This document shows, in pieces, positions 47,950 to 58,014 of a stretch of DNA of 64,000 nt. The notes beneath the pieces are model-generated. The model worked only from the letters and a program-made list of their open reading frames with translations. It was not told the DNA's origin and made no database searches. The position numbers and the translations under genes were made by a program. The stretch comes from Botrytis cinerea B05.10 (taxonomy: Eukaryota; Ascomycota; Leotiomycetes; Helotiales; Sclerotiniaceae), in NCBI RefSeq assembly GCF_000143535.2, contig NC_037311.1, positions 1,116,001 through 1,180,000 on the forward strand, given 5' to 3'. Each line of letters opens with the position of its first letter. Within the stretch, counting starts at the first letter, position 1.

Positions 47950-49773
47950 TGAGATAATATATTAAGAGTTTTTTATTTAGTAAGTATTTCTTTTTGATGT
48001 AATTGAGTTTTTTTCGTGTGTTGATGTTTGTTTAATGCCTTATTTGCTACCCGAAGTGTACAAATCTCTATATTTAAAAGTGTATTCTTATAAGCTAATC
48101 TCTCTGTATTCTTAGCTAGAGCTAGTACAGTCTCAAATATAGGTGTAGGAGAGCTTGATTGATAACAAGTTATTCGAGATTTAATTAATGTTGATTGAGA
48201 AAGAGCTTCAATTGGGTTGCGAGGGGTTTGAGAGATCTATTGATCTAGATTGAAAGAGGGGGGGGTAGGTGTACGAATTCGAATATCTAACTTCGAAAGT
48301 ATAACTTCAAAGCTAAATAATATTAAACCTGTTTTTCGAAACCCTGATTTTATATTCTAAAAGATAATTGATTTTTTGTATGTAGTTTTAAAAGCTATAA
48401 AGAATTCAATCTTTGAGATATGATTGATATGTGCCTTGATAAATTTATCAATTTGATTATTATATGAATGTTTTAGATTACTAAAACAATTTATATTAAA
48501 TAGTTGAATTAGATAATTTGAATGTGGTGGTAAATATAAATATATGATGTTGTTCTTTTTATAGTATGCTTGAAAAGTTTTTGATTTGTGGTTTTCATGC
48601 CCATCTAGTATTAACATTCGATATTTGCCCTTTCTTCGATTCTTAGTATATTTATCGAATGTCACGGAAAAAACCTATATCCCGCGTAATACCACGTGGA
48701 TCTCACGTGACTGTAACTTCGCACACTTCTTGCAAAGTTATATTGATCACTACGATCTCCCTTGTAGACGTATACACTCTTATCAAATTAATCACTAAGA
48801 GCTCCGCTCATAGTGATCATATCCACAATCTACAAGGAGATCACAACTACCAATTCAGGTGATCCCATCGCCTATTCTAGGTATATATATGAGGCTTGAT
48901 CCTTCTGATCAATCCTCAAGTCAATCTAGCATATTACTACTTATTATTATTATTCCCTACCACAGTGATACCAAGTGACGTAGCTATTCCCGTGATATCG
49001 AAGTATTTCAATCATTCTAAATCCGTTTCGTTATTTGTTTATTTATTAGATGTAGGTTTAATAATCCAATCCGCAGGAAAATCGGTTTCGGTATATCAAT
49101 TGGAAAGATGGACCTGTTTTTGAATTATTAGAAATGGGGGTATAGTTTTATCCTTCCTATTACCACATATAATCGCTGTAGTCCATTCTTTATTGCCTGG
49201 TTGTATTGCTTTACTTCTACTATTTTGTTCAGCATTAGTTATTACTATTCCGGGGTATATTATATCCATTATAAAGCCTGTTTCGTTGAAGTTGTAGAAA
49301 TCACAATCGAGAATATTATATTTCGCTTGTATATTTGAAACTAATTGAAACCATTTCTCAATAAGTTTAGGATTTTTGTAAAAAGCTTTTTGAAAGTTAT
49401 AAATACGATTAAAATACGTTTTTAATTCGATTCAACGCTTTACAAATCGATACATCCAAAACTTTCTAACACGTTTTGTATTCTTTGATTCAAGAATATG
49501 ATTTACTATATCTTTTATTATTTTAAATTTAAATGGAAATCCTTTTGAATTTATATCAAGTATATATTGAATAATCATTTCCTTTTTTAATTATATAAGA
49601 TTATAACAATTTGTTTGAGTTTCGATGCAGGGGGTAAAACTATTTATTCTATAATTGAGTATTGTATATGGTAAATTATATAGTTTAGTAGTTTTTCGAA
49701 TATTAAGTTTTTTATCTTTTTGAATAGCTTCAATAGTTAAGAGTATTCAAGCTTCTTTATTATTCGATTGCAT
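47950..49773 (-). pseudogene. Pogo/Fot1-like DDE transposase, RIP-type decay, interrupted by an LTR
   Basis: Reading from an ATG at 49773, the decayed product shows a Psq-type helix-turn-helix (AIQKDKKLNIRKTTKLYNLP), a CENP-B-like segment (FWMYRFVKR), and the DDE core. YNFNETGF (near 49285) stands where active members have an Asp, so the first catalytic residue is lost. Next come KEWTTAIICGN and IPPFLI. The LTR insertion interrupts LKYFDKYTKN. RMLILDGHENH keeps the second Asp, and LPPHSNYLIQLFNINCFSNL and LSKLDIRIRTPTPP follow. Several in-frame TGA/TAA stops fall where relatives have Trp or Gln codons. It is not functional. Confidence 0.88.
48660..48997. mobile_element. Solo LTR (338 bp) nested in the DNA transposon
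   Basis: A higher-GC insert begins TGTCACGG and ends CCGTGATA, an 8-bp terminal inverted match except for one base. It is flanked by the direct repeat TCGAA (48655-48659 and 48998-49002), a 5-bp target duplication. Removing it rejoins the transposase frame across the duplication, which confirms the boundaries. Its end is TA where LTRs normally end CA, a C-to-T change. There are no internal retroelement genes, so it is a solo LTR left by recombination. Orientation is unknown. Confidence 0.88.
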
Positions 49774-49815
49774 TTCAATTGATTGATAAAACGCGTATTG
49801 AAGTGAGAGATCAAC

Positions 49816-49871
49816 AATTGAAGTGAAAGTGATCCACTCGGTGATATGATCCACTCGGTGATAAAACACGT
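49816..49871. repeat. Right terminal inverted repeat
   Basis: The partner of 47677-47732, ending ...ACACGT before the TA duplication. Confidence 0.93.
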
Positions 49872-50148
49872 TAGTCTAGATTATAAATTAGAGGCAAACA
49901 TTAAAATATGAAATCTAGCAATTCAGTAATTCATCCATGGATGTCGTTGTGAATGCTGAAGCCTTGCATACGAGGCATCAAAATTCTAGATTTTGGCGGT
50001 GAGAAACAGGCAGGCAGAATGAACTTGTAGTATCAGAATTTCTCATGATGCTTTCATGACATGCGACGAGAGTATTGAATCTTTTTGTGCATGACCTCAG
50101 GACTTGATATCTAATTCACCATGATGCGATGAACCTTCTACAGCAAGA

Positions 50149-51275
50149 ATGGAATTTCCTTCCAAGCCGTTGACGCAACTTACTGGATCCAATGGTGTGT
50201 AGAACCTTCGCATCCACCAGGGAATCGTCAAAACTAATGAATTACCAAAGGACCGGTGCACGCGTTAACATACTCATCTTCTCCTTCGCTGTATATCCTC
50301 ACGGGCTCTGCTGATCGCAATATCCGATTATATAACCCTTTGCGATCCGCAGCTTCTTCTCAACCTGTCGCTCCCCATCAACCTCCCAAACCTAGCCAAT
50401 TGATCCAAACCTATTCTGCGCATGGCTATGAAGTCCTCTCTATTGCAGTCGCGTCCACAAACGCTACATTTGCTTCATGCGGCGGTGACCGCAGCGTGTT
50501 TCTCTGGGATGTTCAGACTGCGAAGACGATTCGAAAGTTTGGGGGGAACAATGGACATACGTCTCGGGTTAATAGTGTAGTGTTTGCGGGCAGCGAGGAG
50601 AGCTTGTTGATTAGTGGAGGGTTTGATAGGAGCGTGAGGATTTGGGATATTAGAGCGGGGAGTATGAAGCCGGTGATGGTTATGGAGGATGCGAGGGATA
50701 GTGTTAGTGTTGTTTTGGCGGGGAAGGGCGGAGATGAGGGGTATGGGGGTGGGGAGTATGAGATTGTTAGTGGGAGTGTGGATGAGAGGGTCAGGTGGTA
50801 TGATATTAGGGCTGGGAGGCTGGAGACTGATGTTATTGGGCGGAGTGTGACGAGCTTGATGAGGACGAGGGATAGGAGGGGTGTTCTGGTGGGGAGCTTG
50901 GATGGGTGTGTCAGGTTGATGGATAGGGAGAGTGGAGGATGTTTGAAGACTTATAAGGATGAGGGATTTAAGAATGAGGAGTTCAGAGTCAGAAGTTGCT
51001 TTGGGGGTAATGAGAAGTGGGTGCTGTCGGGGAATGAGAATGTCAAGGGACCGGATGGAGAAGTGGTGGTTTGGGAAACCTTGACTGGAAATGTTTTGCA
51101 CAGGATCAAAGTTGAGGGTTCGGAAGTCGAAGGCAAGAAAAAGATTGGTCGGGATGGCAAAGAGAAAGAGCGTACGAACGTTATCAGTGCCATTGCCTGG
51201 AAAGAAAATGGCAAAGGAGACCAATGGTGCTGTGCTGGTACCGACGGGATAGTTACAGTTTTCGGACCGTCATGA
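50149..51275 (+). CDS. WD40 protein, WDR83/MORG1-type
   Basis: Two exons, 50149-50194 and 50251-51275 (intron 56 bp, GTGTGT...AAG with CTAAT branch, phase 1), give 356 residues. The join gives MEFPSKPLTQLTGSNGPVHA, the characteristic N-terminus of the family. Five to seven WD40 blades can be seen, for example YILTGSADRNIRLYNP, FASCGGDRSVFLWDVQ, LLISGGFDRSVRIWDIRAG, EIVSGSVDERVRWYDIRAG, VLVGSLDGCVRLMD and WCCAGTDGIVTVFGPS. WDR83 (MORG1) is a MAPK-module scaffold in animals and is found in spliceosomes. The fungal role is not known from sequence. A charged insert (EVEGKKKIGRDGKEKERTN) lies in the last blade. It starts about 280 bp beyond the transposon, with no sign that the transposon disturbs it. 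Confidence 0.87.
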
Positions 51276-51888
51276 GCTCAAAATGTGTTGGTCAAATTGT
51301 GCTATTTAACCCTTGTCCATATGGGCAATTCAAAGTCACTTTTCAGAATGCCGCCATCTAACACAGGCTCTAGGATGAAGTCGGCCGCCAAGCTCCATGC
51401 ACCCTTCTTCCCCGGGGGAAACGACCATTCCTTAGCAAGGCAGTACACTTGTTCGGCCAAGAATTTCAACAGCGCAGGTCAAGTGTAGTTCGTTTTGAGC
51501 TCAGCGGCTTATTGGGAACAGACAGAGATTTATTCTCTTCCGTTGTCAAAGTTAAAGCATGGCTCCAGTTTATTGACAGCGAAGTGTTGACAAATCGTGA
51601 GGCCATTACATACAACACATTGGATGTGTCATTTCACTGCATCAATAACCTCCGATGCATGCAAACCGGCAGTCATGCAGAATTGCTTTAGTGGCGGAAT
51701 CATCCGAACCATCCGATAAGCATCTGCGGGGAACATTTTGATAACGACAACACATCTGTGGCGCGGGGAGGAGGCAACAACTGCATTCTTCATCAATCTC
51801 ATATACCAATAGATACTCAGTTAATATTCTGTATACCGTTTTCTATGATACCCAGTGTTCTCCAAGACAATTGAAGCCTCATTCACAG
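51276..51888. other. Intergenic
   Basis: About 610 bp between two plus-strand genes. Nothing supported. Confidence 0.4.
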
Positions 51889-53220
51889 ATGCCTTACCCA
51901 AACGTCTTTCATCTTCCAGGGGAAGATATCTCACCTTCCACAGACATTAAACCAGCAGCCATATCCCAACCTCTGATAAACAGTATTCCGCCTGATCTTC
52001 TTCCCCGGTTCGACCCCGTCTTCGCAAAATATCATGCGCATTACTCAGCGGGACGATTGGCCACCCATCAAATTCCAATCAAGGAGTTTAGAGCCAATCC
52101 TCGCAAATACAACATCGTTTACGGGCGTGCTATAGCACCTGACGTACATTCTATCACTGATGTTCAATGTCCAGTAACACCATCTAGCGATGGAAAGAAC
52201 AGCATCACAGTGAGGATTTTCGAACCAGCTCCAACTATTAACGAAGGAAAGCCAAGACCCGTGTATATCAATTTCCACGGTGGGGGATGGGTTTTCGGGG
52301 GCTTGGAAACGGATATGGAGTTTTGTAAGAGATTGGTTGGGGAATTGGGTTGTGTGGTCTTTGATGTGGATTATAGGTTGGCGCCGGAATATCAATGGCC
52401 CATTCCGGTGGATGATTGTATTGAGGCTTTTAAATGGATTGAATCGGATGAGATGGTTCAGAAGCGAAATTTGGATAGGCAGAGGTTTGCGGTGGGAGGG
52501 ATAAGTGCGGGGGGTATGTTGGCGGCGGTCGTGAGCCTTGTTTGTAGGGATGAGGGAATGCCGTTGAGTTTTCAGTTGTTGGGCGTGCCGGCTGTGGACT
52601 TGGATGGATATGGGGCGAATGGAAAGCTGACGGAGGAGGGATGGAATAGGTACCCTAGTTATAGGGAGATGGAATTTACAGTGCCGTTGCCAGTGGCTAG
52701 AATGGAATATTTTGCGGCACAATTTCTGGGGGAAGAGAGGGATCGGGATACTTATAATGCAAGTTTTCGTTACCCCTTAATGTTTCACACGTTAACGAGT
52801 GGGTGATAGAATTGGAAAGTCTCCCCTATGCTAGCGACTAACTTTGAGGGGTTGGCACCGGCTCTCATTTTGACGGCGGAGATGGACCCTTTGAGAGATG
52901 AAGGTAAAGCTTATGGGGAAAAGATGATCACTGCAGGTTCTCATGCTGAAGTTATTTGTATGAAGGGAATGCCTCGTATGTATAATCGGTTCTTTTCGTG
53001 CACTCCCTATTTTCACAGTCTATCTGCATGTTTCTTTTACATCCTTCTCACTCCTCAATTGGGTTTTACTTTGGTCTTCGACTACACACGAGGAAAGCAC
53101 TGACGGTCGGCCGTTCTAGATACTTTCATGATGATGGATGATATTCTCGAGAATGGCAAAAGGTACAATCGTGAAGCAATTCGATCACTGGCTACTGCTT
53201 GGGGCATCGCTGTTAAGTAA
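51889..53220 (+). CDS. Alpha/beta hydrolase, hormone-sensitive-lipase family esterase
   Basis: Three exons, 51889-52762, 52820-52975 and 53120-53220 (introns 57 and 144 bp, phase 1 each), give 376 residues. It has the oxyanion motif NFHGGGWVFGG (about 128-138), DVDYRLAPEYQWPIPVDD, the nucleophile elbow GGISAGG with Ser at about 206, then ISPMLATNFEGLAPALILTA with the acid in EMDPLRDEG, and the catalytic His in MPHTFMMMDD, restored only by the last splice. All three catalytic residues are present. The first intron has a weak donor (GTTTTC), but the frame and the ISPMLA motif require it. There is no signal peptide. It is likely an intracellular carboxylesterase of short acyl or aryl esters; the natural substrate is unknown. 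Confidence 0.88.
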
Positions 53221-53883
53221 GGCTGGATTGGAGTCACCAAGATTCATGGATGCCGAGTTCGAAAGAACGGTTAAATGATTGCACTTCATAATGGCGTCTT
53301 TCTGTGGCTCGCCGTTTGCAGACATTTGGACATTGCGAATAGACAGGGTTAGATAGAGCAATCACCACATAGCACCTTTATCGAAAGTGACGATTAAGAA
53401 ACTCGGGGTTTAGACAGCATTTGCTCTTGTTAGAAAGGTTGTGAATTGATGTGTTAGATTTGCTTACTGATTTTCCAAGTCGCTCTGTCGTAGTCTAAAA
53501 CGTATAACTTAGAGTTCGGGACTTATACGTATCTCAATGGATTACTATGAAAAGGAGCATCTCTCTTAAATGCCCCAATGTTGCCTCTCCACCTTTAAGC
53601 TTCGGCGGAGTAACGGAATAAGGGACGGTCTTTCGGAAAAGCTTATCGATTCGGTGTAACTAATCATAGTGGGAACCCCTAGATCTTGCTTTGTAAACTC
53701 CTGTGGATTTCACTGATACGTTATCAGTAAGCAAATATTGGTACGAAGTAGGAGGTATCTAGGTAGATAGAATTCGAAAGTACATTCTCCTTTTCTTCAT
53801 AGATCGTATCTTATGATCTGTTGTGAGTACTGATTTTTTTTGACAACTGATTGTGAATACTTGCATCTTTACCAATATCTATC
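53221..53883. other. Intergenic
   Basis: About 660 bp upstream of the aminotransferase. No features beyond AT-rich promoter-like DNA. Confidence 0.4.
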
Positions 53884-55947
53884 ATGGCGAATGGAATGGA
53901 AACCCCGGAGTTCCTTCTTGCGAATGGAATCAAGAACATGTCCCAGCAAGATGAAGACGCCAGGCCTCCGTTGGATTTAAGCCATCATTTCTCGCGCGTG
54001 ACGGTGGCACGTCAGGAGAGCACCATGAAAAGTTTCTACAAGTTCTTTCAGATCCCCGGAATAGGAAATTTGGCGGGAGGTAAGCTTCAATGTTCACGCT
54101 GGCATTCGCCACTACAACGCTGCTAGCTACTGCACGTCGACCAATATGTTAATCGATTGTCTCAGGTCTCCCCAATGCGGCATTCTTCCCATACGATACG
54201 CTAGAAGCCCAGATAGCACAGCCGGAAAGATTCACGCCCAGTCCGAATGAGCCCCATGGGGCGGACGAGCTTTCCCAGAAGCTCGCCGCGACGACGATCA
54301 AAAAGTCGTCGGCGGAAGCTTCGAGACATTTGCTAATTCCCCACTTATCGACGGCGCCAAATCCGCTGCAGAAGATTGATTTGACGACGGCGTTGCAATA
54401 TAGTCAGGCGCAGGGATATCCGCCGTTGTATTCTTTTGTCCGACAATTTGCGCGCGAGAATCTGCATCCGAATATTCCTTATAAGGGCGGGGCCGAGATT
54501 CTCTTGACGTGTGGATCGACGGATGGGTTTTCCAAGGCGATTGAGGCTTTGAGTAATGTTTGGAGTGAGGAGAGAGATTGGGTTAGAGAGAGGCCGGGGA
54601 TACTTTGTGAAGAGTTCGCTTATATGACTGCGGTTCAGGCTTGTAGACCACGTCAGTATTCACGAGGCGCAAAAATGGGGAGATTGTACTAATACGTGGT
54701 TTAGGGGGTATACAGGTTGTTCCGGTTAAGATCGATCTTGAGGGCATGATCCCCACGGGCCCTGGCAGTCTCGAAGATGTACTTGAGAATTGGGATGATT
54801 CGAAGGGTAGAAGACCTCACATGATGTATACCATCACGTAAGTACCGTCCTACTTTTCTTGTTATGGTTAATACTCACCATTTAAAATAGCATTGGTCAA
54901 AACCCCACCAGTGGTACTCTGTCCATTCCAAGACGCAAAGAACTTTACGCCATTTGCAGTAAGTATGATGTAATGATTATTGAAGATGATCCATATTGGT
55001 ACCTCCAATTTCCATCCGCCGTCGGACTGCAAGCAGAAGCTCGCAATGAGACTTTACCCGAGCCAGAACCAGTGCACACGTTCAAGAACTCCACCGGTTA
55101 CCCATATCTTGACAGTCTCGTCCCATCATACCTAAATTTCGATTACGACGGACGTGTCATCCGCCTCGATACATTTTCGAAAACGGTAGCTCCGGGATGT
55201 CGTCTCGGTTGGATAACGGCACAGCCAGCTATTGTAGAGCGTCTTCTACGCATCACGGAATGCACCACTTCGCCGCCGTCTGGGTTCGTTCAAGCAATGA
55301 TCGCGGAATTGGTCATGGGTCCTCAAGCTGCTTCTGCTGATTTCAGCAAGAAATCCAGAAGTGAACAACTTGCATTCACAGGCTGGAAGACTGACGGTTG
55401 GGTGCGTTGGTTAGAGGGCTTGAGAGGCACCTACGAAAGACGAATGAATAGAATGTGTGCAGCTCTAGAAGATGGTCGTTACCTTGTCAAGCAAGGTACT
55501 TCCAAAGCCATCTCCGATTCCGAATGGGCGGTCATTACCAAGACCAAGATGTATTCTTTCGACTGGCCACGCGGTGGAATGTTCGTATGGATCCATATGC
55601 ATTTCGACACTCACCCATTGGCCAAACAAGTGCCTGGGTCCAAATTGGCTAGAGCGTTGTGGATTTTCCTAACCATGAAACCCCATCTCGTCCTCTCGGC
55701 TCCTGGCACGATCTTTAGTCCCACTCCGGAGATTGCGGAGGAGAGGGGTTGGCAATATTTCAGATTGTGCTTTGCGGCTGTGGAGGAAGAGGAGGTGGAG
55801 AAGAGTAGTTTGAGATTTGCAGAGGCAGTCAGGGCTTTCTGGATGATTAAGAAGAAGGAGGATTTGGATGATATTGATGTCGAGGCAAATAATGCGGGGG
55901 CTATGGAGGGTGAAGTGAGAAATTTGGGCATGAATATGGCTTGCTAG
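53884..55947 (+). CDS. Aromatic amino acid aminotransferase (class I/II, ARO8-like)
   Basis: Four exons, 53884-54079, 54166-54651, 54705-54837 and 54891-55947 (introns 86, 53 and 53 bp), give 623 residues. It is a PLP-dependent fold type I enzyme. Blocks in order: LSHHFSRVTVARQESTMKSF, GGLPNAAFFPYDTLE, LQYSQAQGYPPLYSFVRQFA, ILLTCGSTDGFSKAIEAL, IGQNPTSGTLSIPRRKELY, IIEDDPYWYLQF, and the PLP-lysine segment RLDTFSKTVAPGCRLGW; the late block is WPRGGMFVWI. Fungal ARO8-type enzymes interconvert Phe, Tyr, Trp and their 2-oxo acids, and can use 2-aminoadipate. Two inserts (about 330-360 and 445-480) make it longer than yeast Aro8 (500). The last 40 residues are variable. Splice joins restore GIQVVPVKIDLEG and TIGQNPTSG. 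Confidence 0.9.
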
Positions 55948-56596
55948 ATGGTTGGATTCATGATGATTTGGTAATATAGGGGGTGGTATATTTGATAGTT
56001 GAAACATGAAGAGGCGCTTTGGATTTGGGTTGGATATTCGAACACATAATATAAGATAGTGTTACAGGGTATAATTCACGTGTGCTTGTTGTGAAGTCTT
56101 GAGACAATTACAGAAGATTCAAGAGCAAATCAGAGATGTTACCCTTTTCAAGCCGACCGAGTCTTTCCACGAGGTGTCTCTTAAGCGAGAACCATAGGGG
56201 GTGCTTGCTATGAATTTAAGCATTTAGCCCCGAGCGATACGTTACACAAGCTGGTAGGCGCATGGGAGAAATCCGCAATGATTAGTTCGGATTGGTGAAT
56301 TGTTAATGTCTGTGATACGATCGGACAATAACTTGCTATTCCGCTGAATAGGCTTAGGTGAGGATGCACATAGTTCAAATGACAATTTATTTTGACGTTA
56401 ATGACGATATCTACCGTGATAGTCCAATTCATATCATAATATCCCGGTCGTATAATCATTTAATACCTAGGCACTCATTGTAATCATTCGAACCCATCCG
56501 TTTTGGACGCCAGCTTTGTCCTTTTAGCGGCCGCCGTGTAAATGCTCAAAATCCCCAACACCAGCAATTGTGCCACCTACCATGCCAAACTAAATC
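55948..56596. other. Convergent intergenic region
   Basis: About 650 bp between the 3' ends of the aminotransferase and CFD1 genes. Nothing supported. Confidence 0.4.
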
Positions 56597-57582
56597 TCAA
56601 GCACTCGATGCCTCTTTTGGAACTTTTCCTTCTACAGCATCCATGACTTGTTTAGTGATGTCCTGGAATATTGGACATAAAGAACAGTCCCGATATTTCT
56701 CTACCAAAAGCCCGTCATCCCCGACAGCATTAGCATCGTTTTGGGCACCACTCATGTCTTTTCCATTTACCAGCGTTCCTTCCGGATATACTGGTTTTCT
56801 GCCTGCTTCTACCAACATTCCGAATTGAGGATCAATTGGAACTCTTCCCAAGAATTGTACTCCAAAATCTTTGGCCATAACCTCTCCACCCCCTCTGTTG
56901 AATACGTTTGTACATTCCGAACAATTTGGACACACAAACCCACTCATATTCTCCACTACTCCGATAACATGTATTCCAGTCTTCGTACAGAAATTTAATT
57001 CTTTCCTCACGTCTGCCGTTGCCACCGCTTGCGGCGTCGTCACAATCACCGCACCGGCGACTTGACCCGGAAATGCATTCTTGAGAAGTGTTTCCGCCAA
57101 CGAAATATGTTCGTCCGAGGTACCAGGCGGGGTATCAATGAGAAGGTAATCAAGTTCGCCCCATAGCACATCTGTGAGAAATTGTCTAACCATAGCTGTT
57201 TTCTTCGGTCCGCGCCATACTACTGCATCGCCTCTTTCTCGCAGTAAAAAGCCGAGAGACATGCATGATAGGGCACCGATGGAGGAAGAGGGGTCGGAGG
57301 GGTGAACGGGGACGGGAATCCAGCCGCCGGGTGCTTGGGTTACTTTGGCAGATTCGAGGGAGAAGAGACGGGGAATGGAGGGTCCGGTTAAGTCGATATC
57401 GAGGATCCCGACAGAGGATCCGGCGAGAGATAGGGAGAGGGCAAGTTGGGTTGTGACGGAGGATTTTCCAACTCCTCCTTTACCGGAGAGGACCTGCGAG
57501 GTTCGTTGTTAATTGATGATGAGTACTGTGATTGTATTAGCATACTTACAAGAACAATGTGTTTCACTTTATCTAGAGACAT
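56597..57582 (-). CDS. CFD1: Cytosolic Fe-S cluster assembly factor CFD1 (NUBP2 type)
   Basis: Two exons, 57550-57582 and 56597-57493 (intron 56 bp, GTAAGT...CAG, phase 0), give 309 residues. The first exon has just 11 codons ([11 protein letters not shown]); the second completes [12 protein letters not shown], the deviant Walker A P-loop of the Mrp/NBP35 family (residues 12-23). Further blocks are [45 protein letters not shown] and [14 protein letters not shown] with the bridging cluster cysteines (about 199, 202). It lacks the N-terminal four-cysteine cluster of Nbp35, which points to Cfd1. Cfd1-Nbp35 is the scaffold on which cytosolic [4Fe-4S] clusters are built. It is divergent from the large disordered protein at 58015. 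Confidence 0.92.
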
Positions 57583-58014
57583 CTTTGGAGATATATGAAA
57601 ATCAGATTAAAATGGCAAAATGTATGGTTCTAGTCATCGTCGCAACATTTGAAATATCATCAAGACATCGATAGTTAGAATGATGAAATTCTTATCGCTT
57701 ATCAATCCGATGTTGCTAATCAATTACTGTTGATCCGCTGAAAACCCATCACTAACCTGACATTGGGTCCATGACGCTTTTAGCGTGCATTCCTAGGCTT
57801 TAGCAACGTTACGGGGCCGGGTCTTACAACGGATGAATTGTCAAATTGATGACCCTGAACCCTTGGAGCTCGAAATTAATACGAGTAACAATACTACAAT
57901 ACACGAAATTGCGCTCTCCTAGTCAACATAAGCATAAATACTATATACGGACGGATCTGCGGATGATGGTCGAAAGAATATCAATATGAAAGAGGCTTTC
58001 AAAGGGGGATGTGA
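57583..58014. promoter_or_regulatory. Divergent promoter CFD1 / 58015 gene
   Basis: 432 bp between two start codons. No specific element asserted. Confidence 0.4.

Larger units (their letters stand above)
47677..49871 (-). mobile_element. Degenerate pogo/Fot1-type DNA transposon (2195 bp)
   Basis: Inverted repeats of 56 bp (47677-47732 and 49816-49871) match at 53 positions and begin ACGTGTTTTATCACC. Each end is bordered by TA (47675-47676 and 49872-49873), the target duplication of the Tc1/mariner/pogo superfamily. Inside each terminal repeat the unit ATCACCGAGTGGATC occurs twice. The body is about three-quarters A+T, far above flanking DNA. The three mismatches are G/A and C/T transitions, as repeat-induced point mutation (RIP) leaves. 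It encodes a broken transposase on the minus strand and is split by a solo LTR at 48660-48997. Confidence 0.93.

Noticed and set aside
50475..51224. 249-codon minus-strand frame
   Set aside because: Antisense shadow of the WD40 gene, whose protein is clearly real.
52045..52722. 225-codon minus-strand frame
   Set aside because: Antisense shadow of the hydrolase gene.
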